Assembly: GCA_949987705.1 (NCBI GenBank)
Contig: CATLJY010000242.1
Coordinates: forward strand, 124,001-188,000
Reading direction: 5' to 3'
Origin: Thereva unica
Taxonomy: Eukaryota; Arthropoda; Insecta; Diptera; Therevidae
DNA: 64,000 nt
The position numbers were made by a program, and so were the translations under genes. This document shows, piece by piece, positions 1 to 10,500 of this stretch; position 1 is the first letter of the stretch, and each line of letters begins with the position of its first letter. The notes beneath the pieces were generated by a model that did no database searches, had not been told where the DNA came from, and worked only from the letters and a program-made list of their open reading frames with translations.

Positions 1-1224
1 TAATTGTTAAGGCGATCAGCTTTTTTTTTACATTCACGGTTTTTTTTCATGTTTATTTTCGAAAAAAATGTTGAAAATATAATGTTTTGTGTAGTTATGG
101 AATTACAAGTGATTTAAAAGTCATTAATACATATATTATGAAATTATTATTAAAAATATAGGTGTAGAAAAATACTTTTCTTATTCACTTTTCCTTTCAC
201 ACTTTTCTGCACTTATAAGTTTAATAATAATTGCATAATCAATTAATTAATGACTTCACACTTCAAACACACTAAATCACTAATATTTTTGAATTTTTGT
301 TATTAAATTACTAAAGAACTAATCACTGATAATCCATGTATAGTTTAAAGTAATAAATTACAATGTTTTTCCACTTTTTACCACAAAAATATTGCGAAAA
401 CAATCCCGAGCCTATTCCGCGTCATATAAATTCTAACCAAATGTCAAATTTTTTGGACTAACTTCAGCTATGGTTGTATTAGTTCAAGAGAGAACTTCAT
501 GGCCTGTAATTGCGAGGGGCTTGAGTCAGCCTATTCACCTGGCTCCCTGGCTCCGTTACCTAGCTAACACTCTAATATTACATTGTATATATTGTATATA
601 CACATAAACTTATTGCTTAAGTATTAACTTGTTATACTTTACGGTCTGCCTTCTGGCGAGTATTAGCTTATACATTTAAGAACCTTTGTACCTACATACA
701 TGTTTGTATGAATAAATAACTGTTGAGTTTATTCTGACGTTTGAAATTGAAGTTTTGAAAAAGTTGGAATTGATTGTCACGGACAACGGTGGTGTGTCTT
801 AATTCGGGAAGTTTTAAAATCGGAAAAAAATTATTTCATCGTAAAACTAATTTCCCTAGACTTGCGAAAGTCTTTATCAAAGGTAATCGAGATATTTATG
901 TAGGATAATGCACACACAAATCAATCAATCAACCGAAAAATTAACGGTTTATCGTCAAGAGAACAAGTGAAATGACGGAAGTTAGCAAAGCAAATATTTG
1001 ATATGAAAATAACTTTTTTTTGGAGGTAGTCGATCTTGATTAGTGAAGTAGGAAAGAAGTTTGTATGAAGTTAAAACGTTTGAATTGAATTTTTAATAAA
1101 ATGTAAAATTAGAATTGCCGTCTTTTAATCCAGAAAATCCTGGTGAGCCCCAAAAAAATCCTACATTTATTCTTTCTTTTCCTTAATAAAGCGCAAAGTT
1201 AAGAAAAGTGAACACCAGTAAAGG
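1..1224. other. AT-rich non-coding stretch, no gene seen
   Basis: No reading frame of useful length or recognisable motif is present on either strand. The only structured part is a copy of a repeat (about 120-265) found again around the Harbinger insertion near 42.5 kb. The rest looks like intergenic, intronic or old mobile-element DNA. Confidence 0.6.
120..265 (+). repeat. Interspersed repeat R1, copy with an empty Harbinger site
   Basis: The run ACATATATT followed by ATGAAATTA and the next ~110 bases match 42454-42570, with small differences. The second copy is split after ACATATATT by the Harbinger element at 38468-42453. This copy therefore shows the uninterrupted target site and supports ATT as the duplicated target. 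Confidence 0.75.
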
Positions 1225-2062
1225 AAGGCACGTAGCAGCTCTGAGGGCTGAGGCCATTCGGGGCTCCCCATCAAGCCTTAGCAGACTCCCAGCATGGAAG
1301 AGAAAAAAAGGAGGCTAACCGAAGGGATAGACTCTTTAAAAATTTAAATTGGTGGTTAACAAAATTTCAAAAACCCATGGGGGCAACATTGAGGTTGTGG
1401 AACCGACTAGCTGCTCCTACGCGGAGGGCAACAGTCCAATAACGCATGGTGTAATCATCGACAAAGCAAATCTAGATAAAGACAGTAAGACAGTGAGGTT
1501 AGAGATCCTGATCTACTAACTTTAATTTTATTTCTAATAGTAGAGCTAGCAGTAATAATAAATATATTGATAATGTATAACTAACAGTAACAGTATTGAA
1601 AAATTAAATATGAATAATAAGCTTAAACATCTTGGCGACGTAAATCCTAATTATCAACCCCTTTTCTCGAATACCAGACAAAGTAATACTGAACCTAATA
1701 ATTTTCATGGTAATCCTTCGGACTTCGCTGAAAAGTTTCAGCCTCCTATATTAGCTAAAACCCTAAACACCAAAGAGTGTGAAGGATTTATAAAAAAGGA
1801 AGGCGTTGTTTTCTATTTTGTGAAAGGAAGAAATGAATTCATTAAAATTTTTGTTAAAGGCGCAGAAAATAAAATCAAATTAATGAATACACTTAAAACT
1901 AAAATAGACAAGGGTTTTATACTTATTCTAACCTAAATGACAAACCCATTAATCTCTTAATTAAAGGCATATGCCATACATTTAATCCCATAGACATTAA
2001 AGTTGAACTTGAGCTCTTTTTTCATCATTTGAAATTCAAGGGAAAAGGTTATACGATTTGAA
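1225..2062 (+). pseudogene. Decayed Jockey-type LINE ORF1 (gag-like) fragment
   Basis: Two partial coding blocks lie in different frames. The first begins at an ATG near 1294 and needs a frame change near 1340 to stay open to about 1519. The second is an open frame at 1610-1936 that continues, after a stop, to about 2060. The second block has the pattern of insect Jockey-type ORF1 nucleic-acid-binding proteins before their zinc knuckles: a PPI motif, then FIKIFVK, then a block ending LLIKGI. In the family this protein coats LINE RNA. No zinc knuckles, ORF2 or poly(A) tail follow, so it is a truncated dead copy. Assignment to a particular Jockey subfamily is not possible by eye. Confidence 0.5.
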
Positions 2063-2080
2063 AAATACAGGGTGTTTAAT

Positions 2081-2222
2081 CGCAATACGTGAATATATGA
2101 TATCAGCTGTACGATTTCATACCAATGTTCAATTGCATACGTGAATATATAATATCAGCTGTACGATTAATATCAATGGTTGATCGCATACGTGATATGT
2201 ATATTAGCTGTAAGATTTATAC
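2081..2222 (+). repeat. Three-unit tandem repeat, about 52 bp per unit
   Basis: Three consecutive imperfect units contain GCATACGTGAATATAT followed by ATCAGCTGTACGATT, starting near 2082, 2134 and 2185. The third is the most degraded. No function is visible. Confidence 0.75.
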
Positions 2223-3110
2223 CCAGGCCCAAATTAATGTACTTCTGAAATACAAATTTCGAATTGGGTAGCAATTTGGAATTGGGTAGCAAAGTAAAAT
2301 AATAACACTCGGTTAATACTTAAAACTTGTTTTGTTTTTATTCAGTAAAATTATAAAATTTATTTAAAAAATAATAATATAAAAAAGGAGCCGTCGTGTA
2401 ATGTCTTGGTGTTAGTTGCGGATTCCCACGTTGAATTTTTTATTGTAGTGTAAAATGTTGCAAACGCATATAGAACCACATTTAACCTTCAGGCATATTT
2501 CAGGCTTTTTTAGAACCAAATTTAACCTTTAGGCATATTATGGTTCTCTACTGTTTGTTGTATGTATGTGTACTTACCCAAAGTAATTTTCCGCTGAACT
2601 AACACCGTAGAAAGTTCCTTGGGACAAGATGAAAGACGAGAGAGCGAGCCTATGAAAATGTTCTGTTTATATAGGCTCGAAAAAAAAGGGACTAGCCGAA
2701 CTGCACTATCGACATGTGAATATTTTTCAATTATTAATAATTTAGATGATATGCGTCCCTTAATAGCATAATTATGCTGTAAAAATTCACGCTTGATTTT
2801 TCAGATGTAAATTTATATCAAATTGTAAGTAATATTTATGTTTTTCGCATTTTAATTTTTCACAAAAAAAAATGGCGACGAACAATTTATTTCCTCCATT
2901 TTATAAATATTTCCATCCCTCTCACTTCCTGCTCCTTGCACTTCTCTTTCCCTCTTATGTACTCTTATGTAAAAACATATTTATTTAAATATCTTTTTAC
3001 TAGTACATAAATTTGCCATTCTGGCACCACCAATCGAACGCGCATAAAATTTTACATCAATTTGATGTATCATAGTATGTCAGTGCATAAAGTTTGACGT
3101 TTCCGCGCTG
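2223..3110. other. AT-rich stretch without genes
   Basis: No coding signal. It contains a short direct repeat (GAACCA followed by ATTTAACCTT and AGGCATATT) near 2472-2540 and a short inverted pair GAGCCTAT / ATAGGCTC at about 2647-2680. Nothing assignable. Confidence 0.5.
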
Positions 3111-3602
3111 TCACAAGTTGTTCGCGACGTCGCGGTTTATTTCGGGTATTCATACCTGGCTCGCGTAGTTCAGGTACGTGTGTGTATTCAAGTGAAGTTT
3201 TAGTGTTTGTGTAATGGTTTCACATGGGAATAATGTGTTGTTGTAGGGCGCTGGATAGAATTTTCACCAAGGTAGGTTATGTTGTTTACATTTTGCATGT
3301 AATAATTATAGCATTAATTGTCCATTTGTATTTATTTCGAAGCATGATATATGTTAATTAGGATGTACTTTAATATTTTGTTGCATGATATTTAGTCAAA
3401 TTATATTATTTCATGATTTTTTTTTTGCAACTTTTAATTTGACATGTTGTTGTTTTCTTATAAATTCTTATGTTGTTTACTTTGTTGCATACTTATTGGG
3501 GTTTTGAACATAAAACTATTTGTTATGTATTTAATTCATTAATTCATGTTTTTTTTTTAATTTCAGATGTGAAGTCCTACTGGAAAACAGGTAAGTATAG
3601 TA
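3111..3602 (+). other. Possible host non-coding exons next to the pogo insertion
   Basis: A locally GC-richer block at about 3100-3270 ends in a splice-donor-like CACCAAG/GTAGGT. A 24-base segment at 3567-3590 sits between an acceptor-like TTTCAG and a donor-like GTAAGT. The pogo terminus lies immediately downstream, at 3603. This could be the start of a spliced host transcript whose intron took up the whole mobile-element nest. No open frame crosses these pieces, so this is only a suggestion. Confidence 0.25.
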
Positions 3603-6423
3603 GGGGAGCGTGGGGTATTGAGAGCCGTCAGGTAATGGGAGTTATTGTGATTGAACGGAACGCATGCACTTTAGCACGATCGTGTGAGCTAGGCTGCTTC
3701 CGCCGACCATCGGCAACTTCACTTGAGGCGCCACAAGCCTTTTAGTGCCATGCGTTGAGTCACAAGAAACGGTTGTGTGTTTTTCGCTCCGAGCTTATAG
3801 TAAACTGTCGATTTCAATCCCCAAGGCAAGTGCGAAGTTGTGTTCTCATTTTATTTAGTTTATGCTTATTACATACCTAGATTGATTGACTAACTAGTTC
3901 AATTGGTTAAAATGTCATTGAAAGTAGGATTACGTATTTTGTTTTTACTTTTCAAAATGGTGGGCAGTGGGTAATGGCAGCCTACACATGGCTCTCACTA
4001 CCCGACATAGCTCCTATTACCCCATTATTATTTTCTACGATTTGAGATGTCTACAGATATTTTCTTTTTATTTTAGATGCCACGTAAGAGAAATCGGACA
4101 ACCACAAAAGCTTCTTGGACTGTTGATACATTAGAGAATGCCGTGACTATCCTCAGAAGAGGAGGTATTTCAGTGTACAAAGTATCTCAGCAAACTGGCA
4201 TACCTTACAGCACTTTAAAGAAGAGATATAATTTAGCAAATGCTAACGATAGTCGCTATAAAAACCCGCCTAAGCTGGGAAGATATACTGTATTTAGCCC
4301 TGCGCAAGAAGAAATCTTGGCTAACCATCTTCGAACTATGTCAAATAAATTTTAGGGCCTAACTAGAGAACAATTACGCAAGGTATGTTACGAGGTGGCT
4401 AAACAGCTGGGTATTGAAAAAAGATTTAATCAAGTCAATAAAACTGCAGGAAAAGATTGGCTGATTGGATTTTTGCAACGTCATCCTGATTTGAGTGTTA
4501 GAAAGGCCGAAGCTATCAGTATCAATAGAATCCTCGGGTTTAATAAAGCTGAAGTAACGCTTTTTTTGATAACTTGGGGAGATTGATGGCGCAACACAAT
4601 TTCGAACCTAATATGATTTACAACGTAGATGAGACTGGCATTACGACGGTCCAAGAAACTTATAATATAATAGCTCCCAAAGGACGGAAACGCGTTGGAT
4701 CTGTAACTTCTTGGGAAAGAGGCAAGACCATTACTGTGATATGTGCTATGAGTGCTTCTGGGTCTTTCATTCCTCCACTTTTTATATTTCCTCGACAAAG
4801 TCACTCACCACAACTGGAAAAAAATGGATCGATGGGTGCAGTTTACAAATGTTCTCATAATGGCTGGACCAACGAAAATATATTTGTTTCATGGTTATGT
4901 CATTTTATAAAACATACTAAACCTACTGCTGAAAAACCTATTTTGCTAGTTTTAGACAATCACAACAGTCACGCTACTCTCGAAGCTTGGAAGTTGGCAA
5001 AAGAGAACCACGTTATAATGCTTACCATTCCACCACATACATCCGACCGTCTACAACCTCTTGACGTTGCTTTTTATGGACCTCTTAAAACAGCTTACAA
5101 TAAAGATTGCAACTTATACATAAAATCAAGAAATTTGGTAAAAATTACACCGTACGACATAGCTGGATGGTTTAATAAACCCTACACCAGAGTAGCTTCA
5201 ATAGAAAAAGGTGTCTCTGGCTTCAAAGCAACGGGAATATACCCCATGGACCCTGGCGTTTTTTGCGATGATGACTTTATTGATGAAGAAGCCAGTTCTC
5301 TGCCCATGGAAATCACCCAACAGCAGCCAACTAACGTCACTGCTATACCATCCACATCTAAATCTGCACTGCAGCCATCACCGCAGGTAACTCCTTCCAA
5401 ATTGAATGTAGTCAATACTGATAACAATCGAACAGTGACTGGCTTTGCTAATATTGTCTCCATTGTAAGTATACCGCCAACACAACTTGTCTCTAATGAG
5501 GAGAAAACGTTGAGGAACAAACAGCATTCAGAAATCTTAACAAGTACACCAATGAAAGCACTATTTGAAGAAAAGAAGAGGAAAAGAGCTGAGAAAGAAA
5601 ATAAGAAAAATAAAGGAAACTGTAATAAAGAAAATTGTGCCAAGGGTAAATGTATCAAAGGAAAATGTGTCAAAGGAAAACGTAACAAAAAGAAACCTAC
5701 CAAATTTGAAGAGATTAAAAGCAAGAAAACTACAACTAGAAACAAAAGGGCTAAGAAAGCAAAAAAATATTTATTCATAAGCGAAGATGAAGATTCATCT
5801 GTTGATCAAGTAGATGAAAATGTCATTTGCGACGATGACTCAGAATACTCAGAAGAGGAAACATTATGTGCAATTTGTTTAGATACTGGAAAAAGCGGGG
5901 AGATGTGGGTACCGCTGCAGAAGTTGTGGAAAATGGGCACACAATAGTATATTCTGTAACAAGTTTGAAATGATGCATATTCCGCACAAGTGGAAGGCGG
6001 TCCACAAGTGCGGAATATGCCATTCAAAACGTGTTGCAGACTATACTTTTTCTAGGCCTCTAAAATAGATTTTATTATTATTTTGTAAACAAAAACGTAC
6101 CTACCTAATGTAAAGCTATTGTCAAAATGCATAAAGCACAGCAAGATATTTTAACCCTAAATAACATATTAGTAGTGCTCATTCGTAACAATTTTAACTA
6201 TCCAAAATAATTATAAAAAGTAAATATCAATGATATTGTTTGTAAATAATTCCCAAACCATCTTTAAACTTGTTATAGAATATACTAATTATGTTCTGTA
6301 ATTTAATAATTGAATTGTTTATTTAAAGCAAAAATGGTCTAGCGGAACATCTTTGATTGTTTATTATTGAAATATTTCTTTTTTTCCTTTAATTTATTAA
6401 TTAATAAATAAAAAGAATAACAC
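3603..6423 (+). mobile_element. pogo/Tigger-like DNA transposon, 5' portion
   Basis: The element starts with GGGGAGCGTGGGGTATTG after a TA. The opposite end at 21705 reads inward as GGGGAGAATAGGGTAATG and is followed by TA, as expected for TA-targeting pogo elements. Sub-terminal CATTACCC-type motifs occur near both ends (about 3970-4020 and 21460-21500). The element is cut at 6423 by BEL-B, whose 5-bp duplication AACAC is present on both sides (6419-6423 and 21106-21110). Removing the insert gives an element of about 3.4 kb. It carries one broken transposase gene. Confidence 0.8.
4077..6050 (+). pseudogene. pogo/Tigger-like transposase with C-terminal zinc finger, broken
   Basis: The start is ATG 4077 just after an acceptor-like TTTTAG. 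Order: a psq-type helix-turn-helix (about residues 15-60), a CENP-B/Tc5-like DNA-binding segment, then a DDE_1 nuclease with NVDETGI, LLVLDNHNSH and SDRLQPLD as the three acidic sites (near 4628, 4959 and 5065). A long lysine-rich linker follows, then a Cys-rich tail. In the family this protein cuts the element at its inverted repeats and re-inserts it at TA. Breaks seen: an in-frame TAG at 4353-4355, a frame change in the T7 run 4561-4567, and a frame change near 5905. The last splits the finger CAICLDTGKSGEMW from CRSCGKWAH. The copy cannot make a full protein as read. Confidence 0.85.
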
Positions 6424-6482
6424 TGTTCGCCGCAGCTTTAGGGAGGCATCGAACTAGACAACAAAAATTTTCAACAATAACC
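6424..6482 (+). repeat. BEL-B 5' LTR, first piece
   Basis: These 59 bases equal the start of the intact LTR at 19760. The LTR resumes at 12479 after BEL-A. The break falls at AACC, which is duplicated on the other side (12475-12478). Confidence 0.9.
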
Positions 6483-7455
6483 TGTTCAGGATCCTAAAAG
6501 TAAACAAACTTTATAAAAAAGAATTAATCTTATAAAAAAAATAATACATACCTGACAACACTAAAAACTCTAAAAGTTGCCTCGATCGCCAGCCCCAACT
6601 TCCCAGGCATCTAAAAATATATAAAATATATACAATAAATTAATTTTCGTTTAAAAACATAAAATAAACACTTACCCGGCTGACATTCTGACAGTCGATG
6701 TCAGCGACACAAATACACACAAATAAACTTTATTCACAATGGAGAGTGGGAATTCGAAACTCCCCACTAAGTTCGACTGATCTATTGTGAAATTGCAAAT
6801 AAATATCAGAGCATTTTGGGCACAAACTCAGATCACAATCTGATCTTCTACGTGCTATGAGCTAGAAGACCCAAGCTGAGGCTAGTGATCTCCATCCAAA
6901 AAAAGGTCGGTTTATGACGCCTTTCGAAAATCCTGTAGGTTTTATGACTCAGGATTTATCTAATAATATTTCTACTCGAAAATCCTGTAGGTTTTTTGAC
7001 TCAGGATTTATCTAACAATATTTATATTCCCTATCCTATCCAGAAGGTCGGTCTTTGACGCCTTTCCGCATATCCTAGACATCTCGAAGGTTTTTGACTC
7101 GGGATATTTTGTTTTACATTCCCGAACCCTAATAAAACTTTAAAGTTATTTGAATTTTAGTTAAACAAGCAAGTGGCAGCCATAGATCACACGCAGAATT
7201 GGAACAAGGAGTTGATATTGGATTGAAAACTATTCATCGGAACTAAGTTCATATCAAATTGTAAATAAAATTAAAATTTGAACTGTATTTTTTTAAGAGA
7301 ATTTTTAGTATTAAGGTGGAAGTTTGTATATGAATTGTCGAGTTTATTTTTAACAAATAAAAATATTTAAAGTGAAGTGTAAGAATTTGTTTTTCTGGAA
7401 TTACACGTTGTAGCCATCCACTGAGCATTCTAATAGGCTTTTCACAGCCCATACA
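6483..7455 (+). repeat. BEL-A 5' LTR
   Basis: Starts TGTTCAGGATCC and ends CCCATACA, matching 11502-12474 base for base apart from 7421. It contains two near-identical direct repeats ending in GACTCAGGATTTATCTAA (about 6922-6962 and 6975-7014). By family role it should hold the promoter and poly(A) signal, but I cannot place either exactly. Confidence 0.92.
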
Positions 7456-7460
7456 TTTTT

Positions 7461-7478
7461 TGGTCCTTCGAGCCGGAT
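7461..7478 (+). other. Primer-binding site, tRNA-Tyr type
   Basis: TGGTCCTTCGAGCCGGAT begins five bases after the LTR. It is complementary to the 3' end of insect tRNA-Tyr (ending GGCTCGAAGGACCA, from general knowledge). The same site occurs in BEL-D at 61552. Confidence 0.75.
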
Positions 7479-7540
7479 GGTGCAACGTGAATTTTAGAAA
7501 AATAGATTATAAAAATCAAAGTGGATAAGAAACAATCGCA

Positions 7541-10500
7541 ATGGAGCAGTTACTAAATACTCAAGTAGCTCGTATGGAGCTCCTGGAAAAATTTATGACA
7601 AATTACAAAAAGGATGGAGCGGATCGAAGAACACCCTCATATTATAAAAAACGCCTACAAGACTTCCAGGACTTATTCAACAAATTCCAGAAAGCGCATA
7701 CCGACATCCTGGTGGAGAAAATTCGGGAACCTGCGGATTCGACGAATTTATCGCATGTGTATCTCACAGAGGACTGGTACTCTGACATGGAGGAATTCTT
7801 TTATTCAAATTATGCCGCAATACAAACCCGATTCGAAAAAGAATATCACAAAACAGAATCAGAACCACAACCGCAAGAACATTCTGAGAGCTTCAACGAA
7901 TTGCCTCTACCCAACAAGGAAGTGTTCATCAAATTGCTAAAAATTTCCTTAGAAAAATTCTCGGGAGATTATCAGAAATGGACAACATTCCACGATCTAT
8001 TCACTAGTTTAATCCACGAGAACCATAGTTTATCAAAGGCACAAAAACTACAATATTTAAAAATGCATTTAAGCGGAGAAGCTGAAGGACTGTTACGCCA
8101 AGTTCATGTATCCAATGATAACTATGATCCTGCGTGGAAACTTCTAGTGGATAGATACGACAACAAGCGAGTATTGGTCAATGCGCAACTGAAATTGCTT
8201 TTCTCTCAGCCCACAGTGACGACCGAGTCTGCACAAGGAATAAAGAATTTAATGGACGTTACCACCGAGTGTCTACTAGCCTTGTTCAATTTAGGAATAA
8301 GGGTCGAAAGCTGGGACGCTGTGATCATTTATACGATAGTCCAAAAATTCCCATCAGGCACCCATCAACTATGGGAGCAAAGTATAAGCAAAGAGACAAC
8401 AATACCATCGTGGGAAACTTTGAGAGAATTTATGGAAGGACGTTTCAGGACTTTAGAAGCCGTCGCACAGAAAGGACCATCAGCAAGTAATAATTACAGA
8501 GGGTTTTCATCAAGGCTTACGTCGCAATCATTACACGTTACAAATAATCAAACATGCAGCTACTGTCGAGACAGTCACCATGTTCGACAGTGTCAGAAGT
8601 TCTTTAAACTATCGGGGTCAGAAAAAATGAATTTCGTAAAGTCAAAGGCGTTGTGCGTTAATTGTTTAAGCCATGGGCACTTGATGGCTCAATGTCCAAG
8701 CCGACACACATGCAACCACTGCAACCAACGACACCACTCCTTATTACATCGCTCGGCAGAAGGGAACAAAATCAAATGTAATCTCGCAGTAGAGCAATCC
8801 TGTAATCAGAACGACTCATCTTCATCCTCCTCTAAGTCCAATCCTCAAGCATGCAGCTTGAATTCATTGACGGTAAGCAGTGGCCCTACAGGAAATCGGA
8901 CTTTATTGGCAACTGCCATAGTGAAGCTTCGATCTGACACTGGTCATGAACTAAAGGTGAGAGCAGTAATCGACCCAGGATCAGAAGTCTCGTTGATAAC
9001 AGAATACGTGGCACAGAAACTCAGACTAAAAAGGGAACCAATATGGGCACAAATAAACGGAGTCGGAGTAATAAACGCCGGTAATGTCAAGGGACTAGTC
9101 CATCTAACTCTTAAGTCGAATTACAACGATAACTTCAAACTAAATATGGACGCACTCGTAATGAACAAAATAACCAATTTGCTCCCATCAAGAGAAATAC
9201 ACCAAAGAGACTGGCATCACCTAAAGCAGCTAGCATTAGCCGATCCTTGGTACGATCGCCCCACAAAAATTGACATGTTGTTGGGTGCAGATGTTTACGG
9301 TGACATAATCAAAAAGGGACTAATGCTCAGTTGTGAAGGATCACCTATTGCACAAAATACCTTTTTGGGGTGGATCCTATCCGGAAAAGTGAGAGACACC
9401 GCGCCATCAATCCAAGTCAACAACTGCCATATGACAGTTGATTTACAACAACAACAACACCAACAATCGCAACACCAACAACACCCATCACATAGCCAAC
9501 ACGAAGCTATAACTACTGCTCTCTCACAGATGACATTCGATAAAACCGAATCAGTTTATGATAAGGACATGAAACTTGGGTTCACCTTCGACACAGAATT
9601 CAGTCATTTAACGGAGGACAAGAGTACAGCGTCAGCGACAAAAGCTGGATTATGTCTGCCAATATCTTCATCTGTGATACATTCGTCGACGTCTCAGAAT
9701 ACAATATCGCATTCAACCGCTGATCTCGATATGAAGATAGCAAGTGTGAAGAAAGTTTGGGAAAGCTCTCCTCCTACGCCGACAGTACTGGAGCACGCAG
9801 GCGTTGCACAAAACGATACTGAGTCCCATTTAGGTTCGAGTTTTGTTACTTCCCAACATCAGCAGCATCTACAACACTTTTCGGTTGCTGCTGCAGCTGC
9901 CCATGCCGCCCATGGTAATATTCATATGCAACGTTCTCTATCTTCTCTCGGACCACCATCGTATGCGAATACGTTTGACCCCAGTCTCGATCCACATTTT
10001 GGGAATAAAGATACCGTAATTGTTGGAAACGCAAGTGCTAATCAACAAGATGCAGAAAACAGTGGCTATAGTCCTAGCCCCCAACATGTCGTTGGATCAC
10101 AAGCTCAACATCAAGCAAATACCCAGAGTAATCTAGCGTTAAAGCATGCAGCCGAAGCTTTGTCGTCTAGTAATGGAAATGTTTGTAAAGGTAAGCCAAC
10201 ACAGCAGCAGATGCATCAATCCGGACTAGGACACTCTGCTCCACCTGCAATGCAGCAGGGAACAACACAGCTACATCAGGCACCGCAGCCGTTCTACCAG
10301 CCGTCGCAGTTTGGTGCAATGCCTACGATACCTAGTCCACCGGCAGTACTATTTAATTCATCTCCAATGCCTTCGCCATTCCAAAACGAAGCCGGCAGAT
10401 CACAGTTCTCGCAGTTCCCAGGACATTACTGCACAGCGGGCAGTGGTCCGTACAGTGCATACATGCAAACTCTACCTAATATGCTAACGGCGCCGGCGCC

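Noticed and set aside
3470..3745. 91-codon open frame before the pogo transposase
   Set aside because: It crosses the splice-like signals and the pogo inverted repeat, and has no domain character.
5182..5778. 198-codon minus-strand frame, hydrophobic and Leu/Phe-rich
   Set aside because: It is the antisense of the lysine-rich linker of the pogo transposase; AAG/AAA codons read backwards give Leu and Phe.
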